Below, piece by piece: positions 25,454 to 35,440 of a DNA stretch of 64,000 bases; the stretch's first letter is position 1; the number at the start of each line of letters is the position of its first letter. The notes beneath the pieces were generated by a model, which did no database searches, was not told the origin of the DNA, and saw only the letters and a program-made list of their open reading frames with translations. The stretch is from Oscillatoria sp. SIO1A7 (GTDB lineage: Bacteria; Cyanobacteriota; Cyanobacteriia; Cyanobacteriales; Laspinemataceae): assembly GCA_010672965.1 (NCBI GenBank), contig JAAHFN010000037.1, forward strand, positions 1 to 64,000, read 5' to 3'. The position numbers were made by a program, and so were the translations under genes.

Positions 25454-28400
25454 TGAGCCTACTTCCTTACAAAAAGAAAATATTTTAGTGGTTGACGATA
25501 CTCCGACCAATTTGCGCTTGCTAGCTGGGATGCTATCCGAACGGGGTTATAAGATACGGCCCGCACCAAATGGCAAGCTAGCGCTCAGGTCTGCTAGCTC
25601 GACTCTGCCAGACTTAATTTTGCTGGATATTATGATGCCAGAGATGGATGGCTATCAAGTCTGCGAACTGCTCAAAGCAGACGAACGAACTCGCGACATA
25701 CCCGTTATTTTTATTAGCGCCAAAGATGACGTGCTGGATAAGGTGAAGGCTTTTTCCCTGGGAGGAGCGGACTACATCACCAAACCTTTTCAGAGAGAAG
25801 AGGTGGTGGCTCGGGTGGAAAATCAATTGCGCTTCCGGCAGTTGCAAAAACAACTGCTCCAGAAAAATGCGAGGCTGCAAGAGGAGATTCGCGATCGCCA
25901 GTCTGCAGAAGAAAAATTTTCCGTGGCTTTTCGCTCTAGCCCAGATGCTATCTCCATTACTACCCTGGCCGAAGGGCGCTATATCGAGGTCAACGATAGC
26001 TTTCTAGATATTTTTGGTTACGCCCGGGAAGAGGCGATAGGCTTTACTTCAGTCGAGCTAAATATATGGACGAACCCAGAAGACCGCGCCCAATTAACCC
26101 AGTTGTTGCAGGAGTCCGGCTGCGTTAGAAATCTAGAGTTCGATTTGCGCGCCAAATCCGGGGAAAAGCGGATAATGCTCTTATCTGCCGAGCTAATTAC
26201 TTTAGAGGATATTCCCTGTATTCTGGGGATTGGTAAAGAAATTGGCGATCGCAAGCGAGCCGAAGTTGCCCTGCGGGAGAGCGAGGCTCGATATCGCTCC
26301 CTATACAACAACACCCCAGCGATGTTGCATTCTACCGATGCCAACTTCCGGCTCGTCAGCGTCAGCGACTATTGGCTCGAATTTCTAGGCTACAAGCGCG
26401 AGGAAGTTCTAGGTAAAAATCCCGCTGCTTTCGTCACCGAAGAGTCGCGTCGCTACGCACTAGAAGTGGCTATGCCTCAGCTTATTAAAAACGGCTCTGT
26501 CAAAGATGTTGCCTATCAATTCGTTAAAAAAAACGGCGAGATAGTCGATGTTTTGCTTTCTGCGATCGCCGAGCGCAACTCCAGCGGAGCTAACGTTCGC
26601 TTCCTTGCAGTTCTCCGCGATGTCACTGCTAGCTTAAAAGCAGAAGCCGAACTAAAGCGAGCTAAAGAAGCTGCAGACGCCGCCAACCGAGCCAAGAGCC
26701 AATTTTTAGCTAACATGAGCCACGAAATTCGCACCCCTATGAATGGCGTTTTGGGCATGACAGAGTTGCTGTTAAAAACAGACCTAAATTCCCAACAAAT
26801 AGATTTAGTAAAAACTCTAGTAACTAGCGGCAAAAATCTGCTAACTATTATTAACGATATTCTAGATTTTTCCAAGCTAGAAGCCGGAGAAATGCGGCTA
26901 GACGAGCGCGAATTTAACCTAATTAAATGCCTTGAAGAGGTGGTAGATTTGCTGGCGACAGGGGCAGCGAAAAAAAATCTAGAGATAGCACTGTTAGTCG
27001 ATGGCGATATACCCAGAAAGCTAATCGGAGATGACTCCCGCCTGCGCCAGATTGTTCTGAACTTAGCAGGGAATGCAATTAAGTTCACTAATTCTGGAGA
27101 AATAACGATTCAAGTTAAGCTAGACCAACTGCTGCTACCAGAGCCCGACTTGCCTCCAATCGATTTAAGCTATATCCAAAAGTTTACCCGAGGCAATCGA
27201 ACTTTAGAGCAAACTCTTTTAGCAAGATTTGCCTCGGAAACTACCATTTATCTGGAACAACTCAAAACCGCTTTTGAGTTTGGGGATTTTGCAGCCTTAG
27301 CCCAGGTAGCTCACCGGATTGCAGGAGCCAGCGCTACCTTGGGCGTCCGCATTATGCCCGAGGTAGCTTTGCAATTGGAGGTGCAAGGGGAAGAAAACCG
27401 CTGGGATGGAGTTCCAGAGCTAGTTGCGGAACTAGAAGGTATTTTCGCTGTTGTCAAAGAGTTTATCGATAATGTATTAGCAAGTGCGGAGGCCAAGTCA
27501 TCGGCTACCAATAGCAAGCAAACTGCAAGACTATCTACAAAACTGCGATTCGCAGTTACCGATACCGGCATTGGCATTTCCCCAGAAGCCCAGACAACGC
27601 TGTTTAGAGCCTTCTCCCAAGTAGATGTTTCCACTACCCGCAAGTATGGCGGCACTGGCTTGGGTTTGGCAATCTCCAAGCAACTGGTGGAAATGATGGG
27701 AGGCGAAATTGGTATAGAAAGCCAACTCGGGCAAGGCTCGACGTTTTGGTTTGTCGTTCCTTTTGAATTCGTCGCCTCTGCCCGGAGCAGCGATCGCCCC
27801 TTAATTGGCAAGAAGCTTTTGCTCGCCGATCGCAGTCGCATCCATCGCCAATCGGCCCGCCTCTTTGCCGCCGCCTTGGGCATGGAGCTAGAAGAAGCCG
27901 ATAGCCCTGCGGCGGCGATCGCTGCTTTGCTCGCTGCGGCTGGGAAAAGAACTATTTACGATGCCGTGGCGATCGATATGCTGCTGCTACTGAAAACAGA
28001 CGAGGAAACTCTAGATGAGGAAATTCTGGAAGAACTCCTTGTGATGCGCTCGGACTTGCCCCAAACGAAGTTAATTATCATGGCTTCTCTAAATCTAGCC
28101 CAGAAAGCCAAGCAAGTTCTGGAGCTGGGGTTTGACGATTGCTGGCTAAAACCGCTCAAAGAATCCAAGCTCAAAGAAACCCTGCTGGAAATTATGGCTC
28201 CCCAGGGCTCGCCAAGAATCGGCTATAAGGGAAGCGGGGATAAAGCGATCGGCCATGAGACGATTGGGCAAGAAGAGATTGCGCCAATATCATCAGGTGC
28301 CGAACTCAATCGAGGGAAAAAACGGAAAATTTTGGTAGTGGAAGATACTCCTATTAACCAAAAGGTTGTACTCAATCAGCTACAAATATTGGGACATGAG

Positions 28401-29060
28401 GCAGATTGCGTTAATAACGGTCGAGAATGTCTGGATAGATTGGAGCGAGAATCTTACGATCTCGTTCTGATGGATTGTCAGATGCCGGTCATGGATGGCT
28501 ATGCAGCGACCAAAGCTCTGCGCCAGCGCGAGAAAGAAAAAACAATTATAGTCGGGCTGACTGCATACGCTATGACCGGCGATCGCGAAAAATGTCTGGC
28601 CGCCGGGATGGACGACTATCTCAGCAAACCCGTAACTATAGAAGATTTGCAAGGAAAGCTCCAGAAATGGTTGCCCCAGACAAAGGAAATAAATCGGGAT
28701 GCTAATGCCAATTCGCCATCCCCCAATCTCAAGCCGCAATCTCTAATTAATAGCGATCGCCTCCACAAAATTTCCGGCGGAGACGTAGAATTTGAAGCGG
28801 AACTCCTGCAAGCTTTTGTCGAAGACAGCGAAACTTACCTCCAAAAAGCCAAAACCGCTCTCCAAGAAAACGACCTTAAATTCCTGGCCGAAAAGGCGCA
28901 TCAGCTCAAAGGGGCAAGCGCCAGCGTGGGAGTGCTAAAAATGCCAGAAGTCGCCAAAAAACTAGAAATTCAGGCTCGGCAAAACAATCTGGAGGCTGCC
29001 TCGGAGCTACTGGCAGAATTAGAGCAGATTTTAGAACTGGTCAAAGATTTTATTGGCTAA
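25446..29060 (+). CDS. Hybrid histidine kinase with an Hpt domain nested inside its HATPase domain
   Basis: A 1204-residue soluble protein whose ATG (25446) overlaps the previous stop by 8 bases. Order: receiver (about 12-125, D61), PAS (155-275), PAS (283-400), DHp (H426 in NMSHEIRTPMNG), HATPase N-part (N-box NLAGNAIKF), an Hpt domain (about 575-690, H623 in AHRIAGASATLGV), HATPase C-part (DTGIGISPEA, GTGLGLAISKQL), a degenerate receiver (about 800-925, LADRS in place of the acidic pair), a good receiver (about 965-1085, D1010 in LMDCQMPVMDG) and a C-terminal Hpt (about 1105-1204, H1152 in AHQLKGASASVGV). The two Hpt domains resemble each other, so one probably arose by duplication. All elements of a His-Asp-His-Asp relay sit in one chain. 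Confidence 0.9.
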   Translation: MNNEPTSLQKENILVVDDTPTNLRLLAGMLSERGYKIRPAPNGKLALRSASSTLPDLILLDIMMPEMDGYQVCELLKADERTRDIPVIFISAKDDVLDKVKAFSLGGADYITKPFQREEVVARVENQLRFRQLQKQLLQKNARLQEEIRDRQSAEEKFSVAFRSSPDAISITTLAEGRYIEVNDSFLDIFGYAREEAIGFTSVELNIWTNPEDRAQLTQLLQESGCVRNLEFDLRAKSGEKRIMLLSAELITLEDIPCILGIGKEIGDRKRAEVALRESEARYRSLYNNTPAMLHSTDANFRLVSVSDYWLEFLGYKREEVLGKNPAAFVTEESRRYALEVAMPQLIKNGSVKDVAYQFVKKNGEIVDVLLSAIAERNSSGANVRFLAVLRDVTASLKAEAELKRAKEAADAANRAKSQFLANMSHEIRTPMNGVLGMTELLLKTDLNSQQIDLVKTLVTSGKNLLTIINDILDFSKLEAGEMRLDEREFNLIKCLEEVVDLLATGAAKKNLEIALLVDGDIPRKLIGDDSRLRQIVLNLAGNAIKFTNSGEITIQVKLDQLLLPEPDLPPIDLSYIQKFTRGNRTLEQTLLARFASETTIYLEQLKTAFEFGDFAALAQVAHRIAGASATLGVRIMPEVALQLEVQGEENRWDGVPELVAELEGIFAVVKEFIDNVLASAEAKSSATNSKQTARLSTKLRFAVTDTGIGISPEAQTTLFRAFSQVDVSTTRKYGGTGLGLAISKQLVEMMGGEIGIESQLGQGSTFWFVVPFEFVASARSSDRPLIGKKLLLADRSRIHRQSARLFAAALGMELEEADSPAAAIAALLAAAGKRTIYDAVAIDMLLLLKTDEETLDEEILEELLVMRSDLPQTKLIIMASLNLAQKAKQVLELGFDDCWLKPLKESKLKETLLEIMAPQGSPRIGYKGSGDKAIGHETIGQEEIAPISSGAELNRGKKRKILVVEDTPINQKVVLNQLQILGHEADCVNNGRECLDRLERESYDLVLMDCQMPVMDGYAATKALRQREKEKTIIVGLTAYAMTGDREKCLAAGMDDYLSKPVTIEDLQGKLQKWLPQTKEINRDANANSPSPNLKPQSLINSDRLHKISGGDVEFEAELLQAFVEDSETYLQKAKTALQENDLKFLAEKAHQLKGASASVGVLKMPEVAKKLEIQARQNNLEAASELLAELEQILELVKDFIG

Positions 29061-29404
29061 GAGCGGTTAGATATCAGCGGTCAGCAGTCAGCTCTCAGCT
29101 CTCAGCAGTCAGCTCTCAGCGGTTAGCTCTCAGCTATAAACAAATATTTAGAAACCCGGTTTTTTGGACAATACCCTCGCCATTTTCCCGTAGGTTGGGT
29201 TTCGCTCCGCTCAACCCAACGTACTTGTTGGGTTTCGTGCCCGGGCCCAACCTACGAGTCAGAATTTTTTTCGGATTGGCGAAGGTATTGTTGGAAAAAC
29301 CGGGTTTCTGGCCTAGGGGTTTCTTGGAGAATTAGAAACCCGGTTTTTGGGAAAAACCGGGTTTCTGGCCTAGGGGTTTCTGGCCTCAGCGGTTGTCTAT
29401 AAAA
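29061..29404. repeat. AAACCCGGTTT and GTTGGGTTTCG repeats between convergent genes
   Basis: CAGCTCTCAGC units follow the kinase stop. GTTGGGTTTCG and AACCCAAC form hairpin-capable pairs (29194-29220 and 29226-29256). AGAAACCCGGTTTTT and AAAACCGGGTTTCTGGCC units repeat at 29150-29165, 29299-29316 and 29334-29375. These palindromes could end transcription from both sides. No gene is present. Confidence 0.75.
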
Positions 29405-32400
29405 TTAAACAACTACAAAATCGCTTTGAGTAATTTGATTACTATCGACGCCAGCAAAAGTAGCGAGCAACTCCGTACCCAGAAATACATCGGCGCCATT
29501 AGCCCCAGCAGAAACCGTCAGTTGCACGAAAGTCAGACCCGACAAACCGATAAAGTCGATACCATCAGTAAAATCAGTCACGGTATCGCTGCCGCTACCT
29601 TCAGCCAAGACAAAGGTATCGCTTCCGGCTTCGCCAGTTAGGAAGTCACTGCCCAAATCGCCCCAAAGAACGTCCGAGCCTTCGCCGCCGAGAATAGTAT
29701 CGCTATCCTTGCCGCCCCGGAGAGTATCGTTCCCGGTGCCGCCGTCTAACTGATCGTCCCCTTCGTTGCCATTTAGGAAATCATTTCCCGCGCCGCCGCA
29801 GAGAGTATCTTGCTGACCGGCAGGACCAATTCCGGCATCGCTGCCGATACCGCCAAATATGGTATCGTTGCCTTCATCGCCGCAGAGATGGTCCGCGCCA
29901 TTATCTCCAAACATAACGTCGTCGCCGGCATCTCCCTTCACAGTGTCGTTATCCGTGCCGCCGCGAACGGTATCGTTACCAAGGCCGCCAGAAAGGGAAT
30001 CATTACCCTCATTGCCATTTAGGAAATCATTGCCCGCGCCGCCGGAGAGCAAATCTTGGCCGTTTGCATCGCCGACGTTTTGATCGCCGGTCCCGCCGAA
30101 TATAGTATCGTTGCCATCGTCGCCGGAGATACTGTCTGAGCCCCGATCTCCAAACACGAGGTCGTCGCCGGAATCTCCATATATAAGGTCGTCATCTGTG
30201 CCGCCGCGAGCCGTATCGTTACCCTCGCCGCCAGAAAGGGAATCATTGCCCTCATTGCCACTTAGGAAGTCATTGCCCGCGCCGCCGGCGAGGAAATCTT
30301 GCCCTCCCGCATCGCTAGTAGCCGTATCGCCGGTCCCGCCAAAGATTTGGTCGTTCCCTTGGTCTCCCAGTAGAGTATCGCTGCCGACATCTCCATACAT
30401 GAGGTCGTCATCCTTGCCGCCGCGAGCGACATCGTTATCTTGGCCGGCATAAATAGTATCCGTGCCCTCGCTTCCCTGCAGCGTGTCGCTACCGCGATTG
30501 CCAAAGATAATATCGCTATCGGCACCGCCCACCGGATTCGGACTGCCATTACCGCCAATTATAATATCGCTGCCACCTAGTCCTTGAATCCAATCGTTAC
30601 CAGTAGAGCCTGCCAAGAAATTGTTACCCCCATCGCCCAGAAGTGTATCGTCTCCGTCGAGAGCGGGGTTTCGAGGGCCGGGATCGATGCTAATTTGGGG
30701 TAGCCCGGGCAAAGAGGGTATCCCCGGCAAAGCCGGACAAGTGCAATCGATATCGCCAGTTGCGCCGCCAGTTGCGCCGTCAGTTGCGCCGTCAGTTGCG
30801 CCGTCAGTTGCGCCGTCAGTTGCCCCATCAGTTGCCCCATCAGTTGCGCCGTCAGTTGCCCCGTCAGTTGTGCCGCCAGTTGTGCCGCCAGTTGCGCCGC
30901 CAGTTGCGCCAGTATTAGAACCGTTTGTCGGCGGAGTCTGGAAATTGCTATCGGGAATTGCAACTGGGCCGACGTTAACCGTGGCGGAAATGGGGAAGTC
31001 AAAGGGATTGGAATCGCTGTCACTATTGACGAACTGGAGAACGCCGGCAAACAATCCCGCGTTAGTAGTATCGACATTAACCGTAAAAGTAGCGGTCCCG
31101 TTCGGTGCCACAGTGCCTGGTAAATCTGCGGCCAAGGTAAAGCCTGCTGGCAGAGTCGGGTTGCTGAGATCTAGGGGAGCATTGCCGGTGTTATTGATGG
31201 TAAAAGTTCGGCTCAGAGTCCCGCCTGCGTCAACGCTGCCAAAACCGACCGTTGTCGTAGTACCGTCGGCAATGGGACTGGTTCCATCCAGGACTTGGAT
31301 ATCTGGAGCATTTACCTGGGCCGATATGGCGAAGTTAAAAGGATTTTCGTCGCCGTCGTTGGTAGTGAAGGAGATTTCGCCGCTGAAATTTCCCGGCGTA
31401 GAGGGAGCGGAAACAATAAAAGTGCCAGTACCTCCGGCAGCAATAGTATCCGGGAAAGCGCCGTTGAGAGTAAAGCCCGTTGGCAGGGTCAGGTCGCTCA
31501 GGTTGAGGGGGCCGCTGCCAGTGTTATTAACGGTAAAGGTTTTGGTCAGAACGCCGCCAGTGGTAGTGCTGCCGAAGTCTAGAGGCGTTGTCGTGCCATC
31601 GACGATATCGGTGCTTGCATCTAGTACCTGTATTTCCGGTTCTGGGGTCGCGGTGACTTCGGCGGAAATGGCAAAGTTAAAGGTACTTTCGTCGGCGTCG
31701 TTGGTATCAAAGGAGAGAGTGCCGTTTATGGGACCTATTGCTGCAGAAGGATCGACGCTTATAGTAATAGTTGCACTTGCTCCAGGAGCGATCGTTGCGG
31801 GTAAGGTAGCCGTAAGGCCCGCTGGCAGGCTGAGATTGCTGAGGTCTAGGGGGGCGGTGCCGCTGTTATTAATAGTAAAGGTTTGGCCCAGAGTGCCCCC
31901 AGGAGTAGCGCTGCCGAAGCCTAGAGGCGTCGTGCTGCCGTCGGGGACGTCGGTTGTCCCATCTAATACCTGGATTTCTGGAGCCGAGGTCGCGGCGACC
32001 GTGGCAGAGATAGGGAAGTTAAAGGGGTTTTCATCGCCATCGTTGGTAGTGAAAGAGATTTCGCCGTTGGGGGTGCCTGCTGCAGCGGTATCGACATTAA
32101 TAGTAAAAGGCGCACTTGCTCCGGGAGCAATGGGACCCGTCGGCAAAGTGCCCGTAAAGCCCGCTGGCAGCACGAGATTGCTGAGGTCCAGGGGAGCGCT
32201 GCCGATGTTTTCGATAGTAAGGGTTTTGCTCAGAGGAGCGCCAGGAGCAGCGCTGCCGAAATCTAGAGGCGTTGTGGCGCCGTCGGTGACCTCCGCCGGT
32301 CCATGTGTTATTCGGATTTCCGGTTCTGGGGTCGCGGTGACCGTGGCAGAGATAGGAAAGTCAAAGGGATTTTCGTCGGGGTCGTCGGTAACGAAAGAGA

Positions 32401-35400
32401 TGGTGCCGCTTGGGGTACCTACTGCAGAAGTATCGACATTAACAGTAAAGGTTGCATTCGATCCGGCAGCAATAGTAGTGGGTAAGGTGCCCGTAAAGCC
32501 CGTTGGCAAGGTCAGACTGCTCAGGTTTAGGGGGGCGCTGCCGGTATTGTTGATAGTGAAGGTTTTGCTCAGAGTGCCGCCAACAACAGCGCTGCCGAAA
32601 TCATTAGCCGTCGTGGTGCCGTCGGGGATATCGGTGGCCCCATCTAGGACTTGGATTTCTGGAGTCGGGGCCGCCGTGACTGTGGCGGAGATAGGGAAGT
32701 CAAAGGGATTTTCGTCGGGGTCGTCGGTGACGAAAGAGAGGGTGCCGCTTGGGGAGCCTACCGCAGAAGTATCGACATTAACAGTAAAAGTTGCATTTGC
32801 TCCGGCAGCAATAGTAGTGGGCAAAGTGCCGGTAAAGCCCGTTGGCAGGCTCAGGCTGCTGAGGTTTAGGGGGGCGCTGCCGGTATTGTTGATAGTGAAG
32901 GTTTTGCTCAAAGTGCCGCCAACAACAGCGCTGCCGAAGTCATTAGCCGTTGTGGTGCCGTCGGGGATGTTGGTGCCCCCATCTGCGACATCTATTTCTG
33001 GGGCTGTAACCGTGGCGGAGATAGGGAAGTCAAAGGGATTTTCGTCGGGGTCGTCGGTAACGAATTGCAGAGTGCCGCTTGGGGTGCCTGCCGCAGAAGT
33101 ATCGACATTAACAGTAAAGGTTGCATTTGCTCCGGCAGCAATAGTCGTTGGCAAAGTACCCGTAAAGCCCGTTGGCAGGGTCAGGCTGCTGAGGTTTAGG
33201 GTGCCGCTGCCGGTATTGTTGATAGTGAAGGTTTTGCTCAGAGTGCCGCCAACCGTGGTGCTGCCGAAATCTAGAGCCGTTGTGGTGCCGTCGGGGATGT
33301 TGGTGCCCCCATCTGCGACATCTATTTCTGGGGCGGTGCCCGTACCCTGAACGGCGAAGGTATAAGTATCTTCGTCACCGTCGTTGCTGCCGACAGTAAT
33401 GGTTGCCGTGCGAGCGCCCGTTGCCGAGGGGTCGAAGGTAATACCGAAGGTGGTGGTGCCGCTGGGCCCTGCTACTGGCGATGTGGGGGTTGTTGTAACT
33501 GAGAAGTCGGCGGCATTGGCCCCGCTAATGGTAACGAAGGGCGACGCGCCGGTTAGGGCTAAGCCGAAAGCGCCAGTGTTGGCGATCGTAAAGGTGTTAA
33601 CCTGGGTGCCGCTAGTAACATCAACGTTACCAAAGTCGGTACCGTCTGCGGTAGCTGGAGTGACATCTCCCGAGGCAATGGAGACGAGGGGGGTGCCGCC
33701 CTGAATGTCAATTTCCGGCTGGGCCTCGTATGCGCCAATGTCAACAACAGCAGTAGCAATAGTAGTAGCATCGTCAACTTCCCGTGCGAAGCCAGTGCCT
33801 CGCTGGTCCGTCGTCAAGCCCGCTCCAGTGGCAGCGGTGTTATCCCCACCATCTATGGCAGGAGAATTGGCAACAAGGGCGTGGGTTTGAGTGGGGCCGC
33901 CATTGTTGGCGAGGGCAGTATTGATGACGCTGGCTATAGCAGTACCAATATCGTCGGTGCCGCCAAAACCAGTGCTGCCAGTCGCGTCGCCAATTACGTT
34001 GCGGTTATTGCTGGTAAAGGTGCCGCTAACGTCGGGGTTTGTTGCACCAGAGGTGTTTCCGCTGATGATGCTATTATTAACATTTGCGCTGCCAGCGGCT
34101 CCGTCGAAGATACCGCCACCGTTGGTGCCAGCGTTATTGCCCGTAATAGTGCTGTTCGTCACCGTTAGGTTGCCAGTGGCAGCGTTGTTGATGCCGCCAC
34201 CTTGGCTCGCGGTGGCAGCATTGCCACTTATGGTGCTATTTGTCACCGTTAGCGTTACGGAACCGGCATAGTTGGCGATACCGCCGCCATCCCTGGTGGT
34301 CGCAGTATTGCCATTTATGGTGCTGTTTATCACCGTAGCGGTTCCACCGGCATAGTTGGAGATGCCGCCGCCATCCCTGTTGGCAGTGTTGCCACTTATG
34401 GTGCTGTTTGTCACCGTCAATGTGCCTGCGTTGAAGATACCGCCGCCGTCTCCGGCAGCTCCGGCACCAGTTACGCTTCCGCCCTGGATGGTCACGTTCT
34501 CTAGGGTCAGGGTTCCGCCTGTCAGGACATGCAGTACGCGATCTATGTTGTTGGCATTGATGATGGTGGTTGCGGCAGAGGCCCCCCGGATAGTTATGTT
34601 GCTACCATTGATAATATCCAGGTCGCCGGTTCCTGCCGCATCCTCGCCGGTGCCTGCTAGAGCGAGGTCGTAGGTTCCGGCGGGCAGGTTGATGATATCG
34701 GCTCCGAGACCCGCTTGTGGTGTTGGATTGTCCGTGGCAGTATCGGTGTTGGCGGCAATTATGGCTTCCCGCAGGGTGACCAGGTTGTCTGCCCCGGTTA
34801 AGTTATCGGCGGTGCTAGTGACGTCGAGGGTAGCGAAGATTCCCGCGTAAGCCTGCTGCAGTTCTGGGCTGAAGGCGACGGGTGTGGAGATATCGCCAAT
34901 GCGGGTATCTAGTTCCCAATTGCCTCCTTTGGCTGCAGAGCCCACTGGAGAGCTAGATGCAGCAATGTTGGCCCCAGTTAGTTCCCCGAGAACGCGGAGG
35001 AAGTTTTGCCCCGTTTCCCCGGCGGCGAAGGAGCAGCCATAGATAAGAAGGGTGTAGGGTGTAGGGTGTAGGGTGTGGGGGGGGGAGAGGAGTTTTTGCC
35101 AGAGTTGTAAGTCTGCGGCGTAGCGAGATAGGGTTGCGCGGCTGAGTTGGGCGGTGCCGAGTTGCAGGCTGCCCGGTTCGGCGTGGCCGACTATATGTAA
35201 TGTCGTATGTCCGCCGTTGGCTGCTTCGCGGCTGAGGATTTCAGTGATTTGGCCGATGCCGTCGCGGTTGGGGTCCAGGATGGCGGTTTCTACTCCGGGC
35301 CTGACTCCTTGAGCCAGTTGCTGCCAGTCTTGCAAGCTTCCATCTATTACTGCCAATTCGCGCTGCGGTGGAGCTACGATGCTGCCCACTGAGGTCCTCT

Positions 35401-35440
35401 GTTGGCCTTGATGGGTTTTGAGCGAGAGATGTCGATGCAT
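29405..35440 (-). CDS. Giant DUF4347 / beta-helix / choice-of-anchor D / RTX surface protein
   Basis: A 2011-residue, very acidic protein. Residues about 28-200 match DUF4347 (ELAVIDGSLQDWQQLAQGV, TLHIVGHAEPGSLQLG, LLIYGCSFAAGETGQNFLR). About 213-563 is a right-handed beta-helix with TISGNTA-type repeats. About 573-1493 holds eight choice-of-anchor D/ASH-like beta-sandwich repeats (DFGS..VGGTLSKTFTINNTG). About 1508-1559 is a (GATD)n linker, and about 1600-1933 are RTX nonapeptides (GGxGxDxLx) that bind calcium and mark type I secretion. No Sec signal peptide is seen, consistent with type I export. DUF4347 proteins are often surface-layer or calcium-dependent adhesin-like; adhesion is inferred. 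A PPHTLHPTPYTL insert in the DUF4347 domain derives from an intergenic repeat family. Confidence 0.88.
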   Translation of the reverse strand: MHRHLSLKTHQGQQRTSVGSIVAPPQRELAVIDGSLQDWQQLAQGVRPGVETAILDPNRDGIGQITEILSREAANGGHTTLHIVGHAEPGSLQLGTAQLSRATLSRYAADLQLWQKLLSPPHTLHPTPYTLLIYGCSFAAGETGQNFLRVLGELTGANIAASSSPVGSAAKGGNWELDTRIGDISTPVAFSPELQQAYAGIFATLDVTSTADNLTGADNLVTLREAIIAANTDTATDNPTPQAGLGADIINLPAGTYDLALAGTGEDAAGTGDLDIINGSNITIRGASAATTIINANNIDRVLHVLTGGTLTLENVTIQGGSVTGAGAAGDGGGIFNAGTLTVTNSTISGNTANRDGGGISNYAGGTATVINSTINGNTATTRDGGGIANYAGSVTLTVTNSTISGNAATASQGGGINNAATGNLTVTNSTITGNNAGTNGGGIFDGAAGSANVNNSIISGNTSGATNPDVSGTFTSNNRNVIGDATGSTGFGGTDDIGTAIASVINTALANNGGPTQTHALVANSPAIDGGDNTAATGAGLTTDQRGTGFAREVDDATTIATAVVDIGAYEAQPEIDIQGGTPLVSIASGDVTPATADGTDFGNVDVTSGTQVNTFTIANTGAFGLALTGASPFVTISGANAADFSVTTTPTSPVAGPSGTTTFGITFDPSATGARTATITVGSNDGDEDTYTFAVQGTGTAPEIDVADGGTNIPDGTTTALDFGSTTVGGTLSKTFTINNTGSGTLNLSSLTLPTGFTGTLPTTIAAGANATFTVNVDTSAAGTPSGTLQFVTDDPDENPFDFPISATVTAPEIDVADGGTNIPDGTTTANDFGSAVVGGTLSKTFTINNTGSAPLNLSSLSLPTGFTGTLPTTIAAGANATFTVNVDTSAVGSPSGTLSFVTDDPDENPFDFPISATVTAAPTPEIQVLDGATDIPDGTTTANDFGSAVVGGTLSKTFTINNTGSAPLNLSSLTLPTGFTGTLPTTIAAGSNATFTVNVDTSAVGTPSGTISFVTDDPDENPFDFPISATVTATPEPEIRITHGPAEVTDGATTPLDFGSAAPGAPLSKTLTIENIGSAPLDLSNLVLPAGFTGTLPTGPIAPGASAPFTINVDTAAAGTPNGEISFTTNDGDENPFNFPISATVAATSAPEIQVLDGTTDVPDGSTTPLGFGSATPGGTLGQTFTINNSGTAPLDLSNLSLPAGLTATLPATIAPGASATITISVDPSAAIGPINGTLSFDTNDADESTFNFAISAEVTATPEPEIQVLDASTDIVDGTTTPLDFGSTTTGGVLTKTFTVNNTGSGPLNLSDLTLPTGFTLNGAFPDTIAAGGTGTFIVSAPSTPGNFSGEISFTTNDGDENPFNFAISAQVNAPDIQVLDGTSPIADGTTTTVGFGSVDAGGTLSRTFTINNTGNAPLDLSNPTLPAGFTLAADLPGTVAPNGTATFTVNVDTTNAGLFAGVLQFVNSDSDSNPFDFPISATVNVGPVAIPDSNFQTPPTNGSNTGATGGATGGTTGGTTDGATDGATDGATDGATDGATDGATDGATDGATGGATGDIDCTCPALPGIPSLPGLPQISIDPGPRNPALDGDDTLLGDGGNNFLAGSTGNDWIQGLGGSDIIIGGNGSPNPVGGADSDIIFGNRGSDTLQGSEGTDTIYAGQDNDVARGGKDDDLMYGDVGSDTLLGDQGNDQIFGGTGDTATSDAGGQDFLAGGAGNDFLSGNEGNDSLSGGEGNDTARGGTDDDLIYGDSGDDLVFGDRGSDSISGDDGNDTIFGGTGDQNVGDANGQDLLSGGAGNDFLNGNEGNDSLSGGLGNDTVRGGTDNDTVKGDAGDDVMFGDNGADHLCGDEGNDTIFGGIGSDAGIGPAGQQDTLCGGAGNDFLNGNEGDDQLDGGTGNDTLRGGKDSDTILGGEGSDVLWGDLGSDFLTGEAGSDTFVLAEGSGSDTVTDFTDGIDFIGLSGLTFVQLTVSAGANGADVFLGTELLATFAGVDSNQITQSDFVVV
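30762..30915. repeat. 12-bp minisatellite encoding (GATD)n
   Basis: About twelve 12-bp units (GCCGTCAGTTGC on the plus strand) encode GATD/GTTG tetrapeptides joining the beta-sandwich array to the RTX region. Copy number probably varies. Confidence 0.9.
35045..35080. repeat. GTGTAGG repeat inside the DUF4347 coding region
   Basis: AGGGTGT units run in frame through codons about 118-133 and read PPHTLHPTPYTL in the protein. The same unit is found in gaps at 2270-2300, 37470-37540 and 61500-61530. Confidence 0.85.

Noticed and set aside
30621-33350. 909-codon open frame on the plus strand, antisense to the giant surface protein
   Set aside because: It mirrors the repeat domains of the minus-strand gene, its sequence is low-complexity (VAPSVAPSVAPS, KPVGRLRLL), and the minus strand carries recognised domains throughout.
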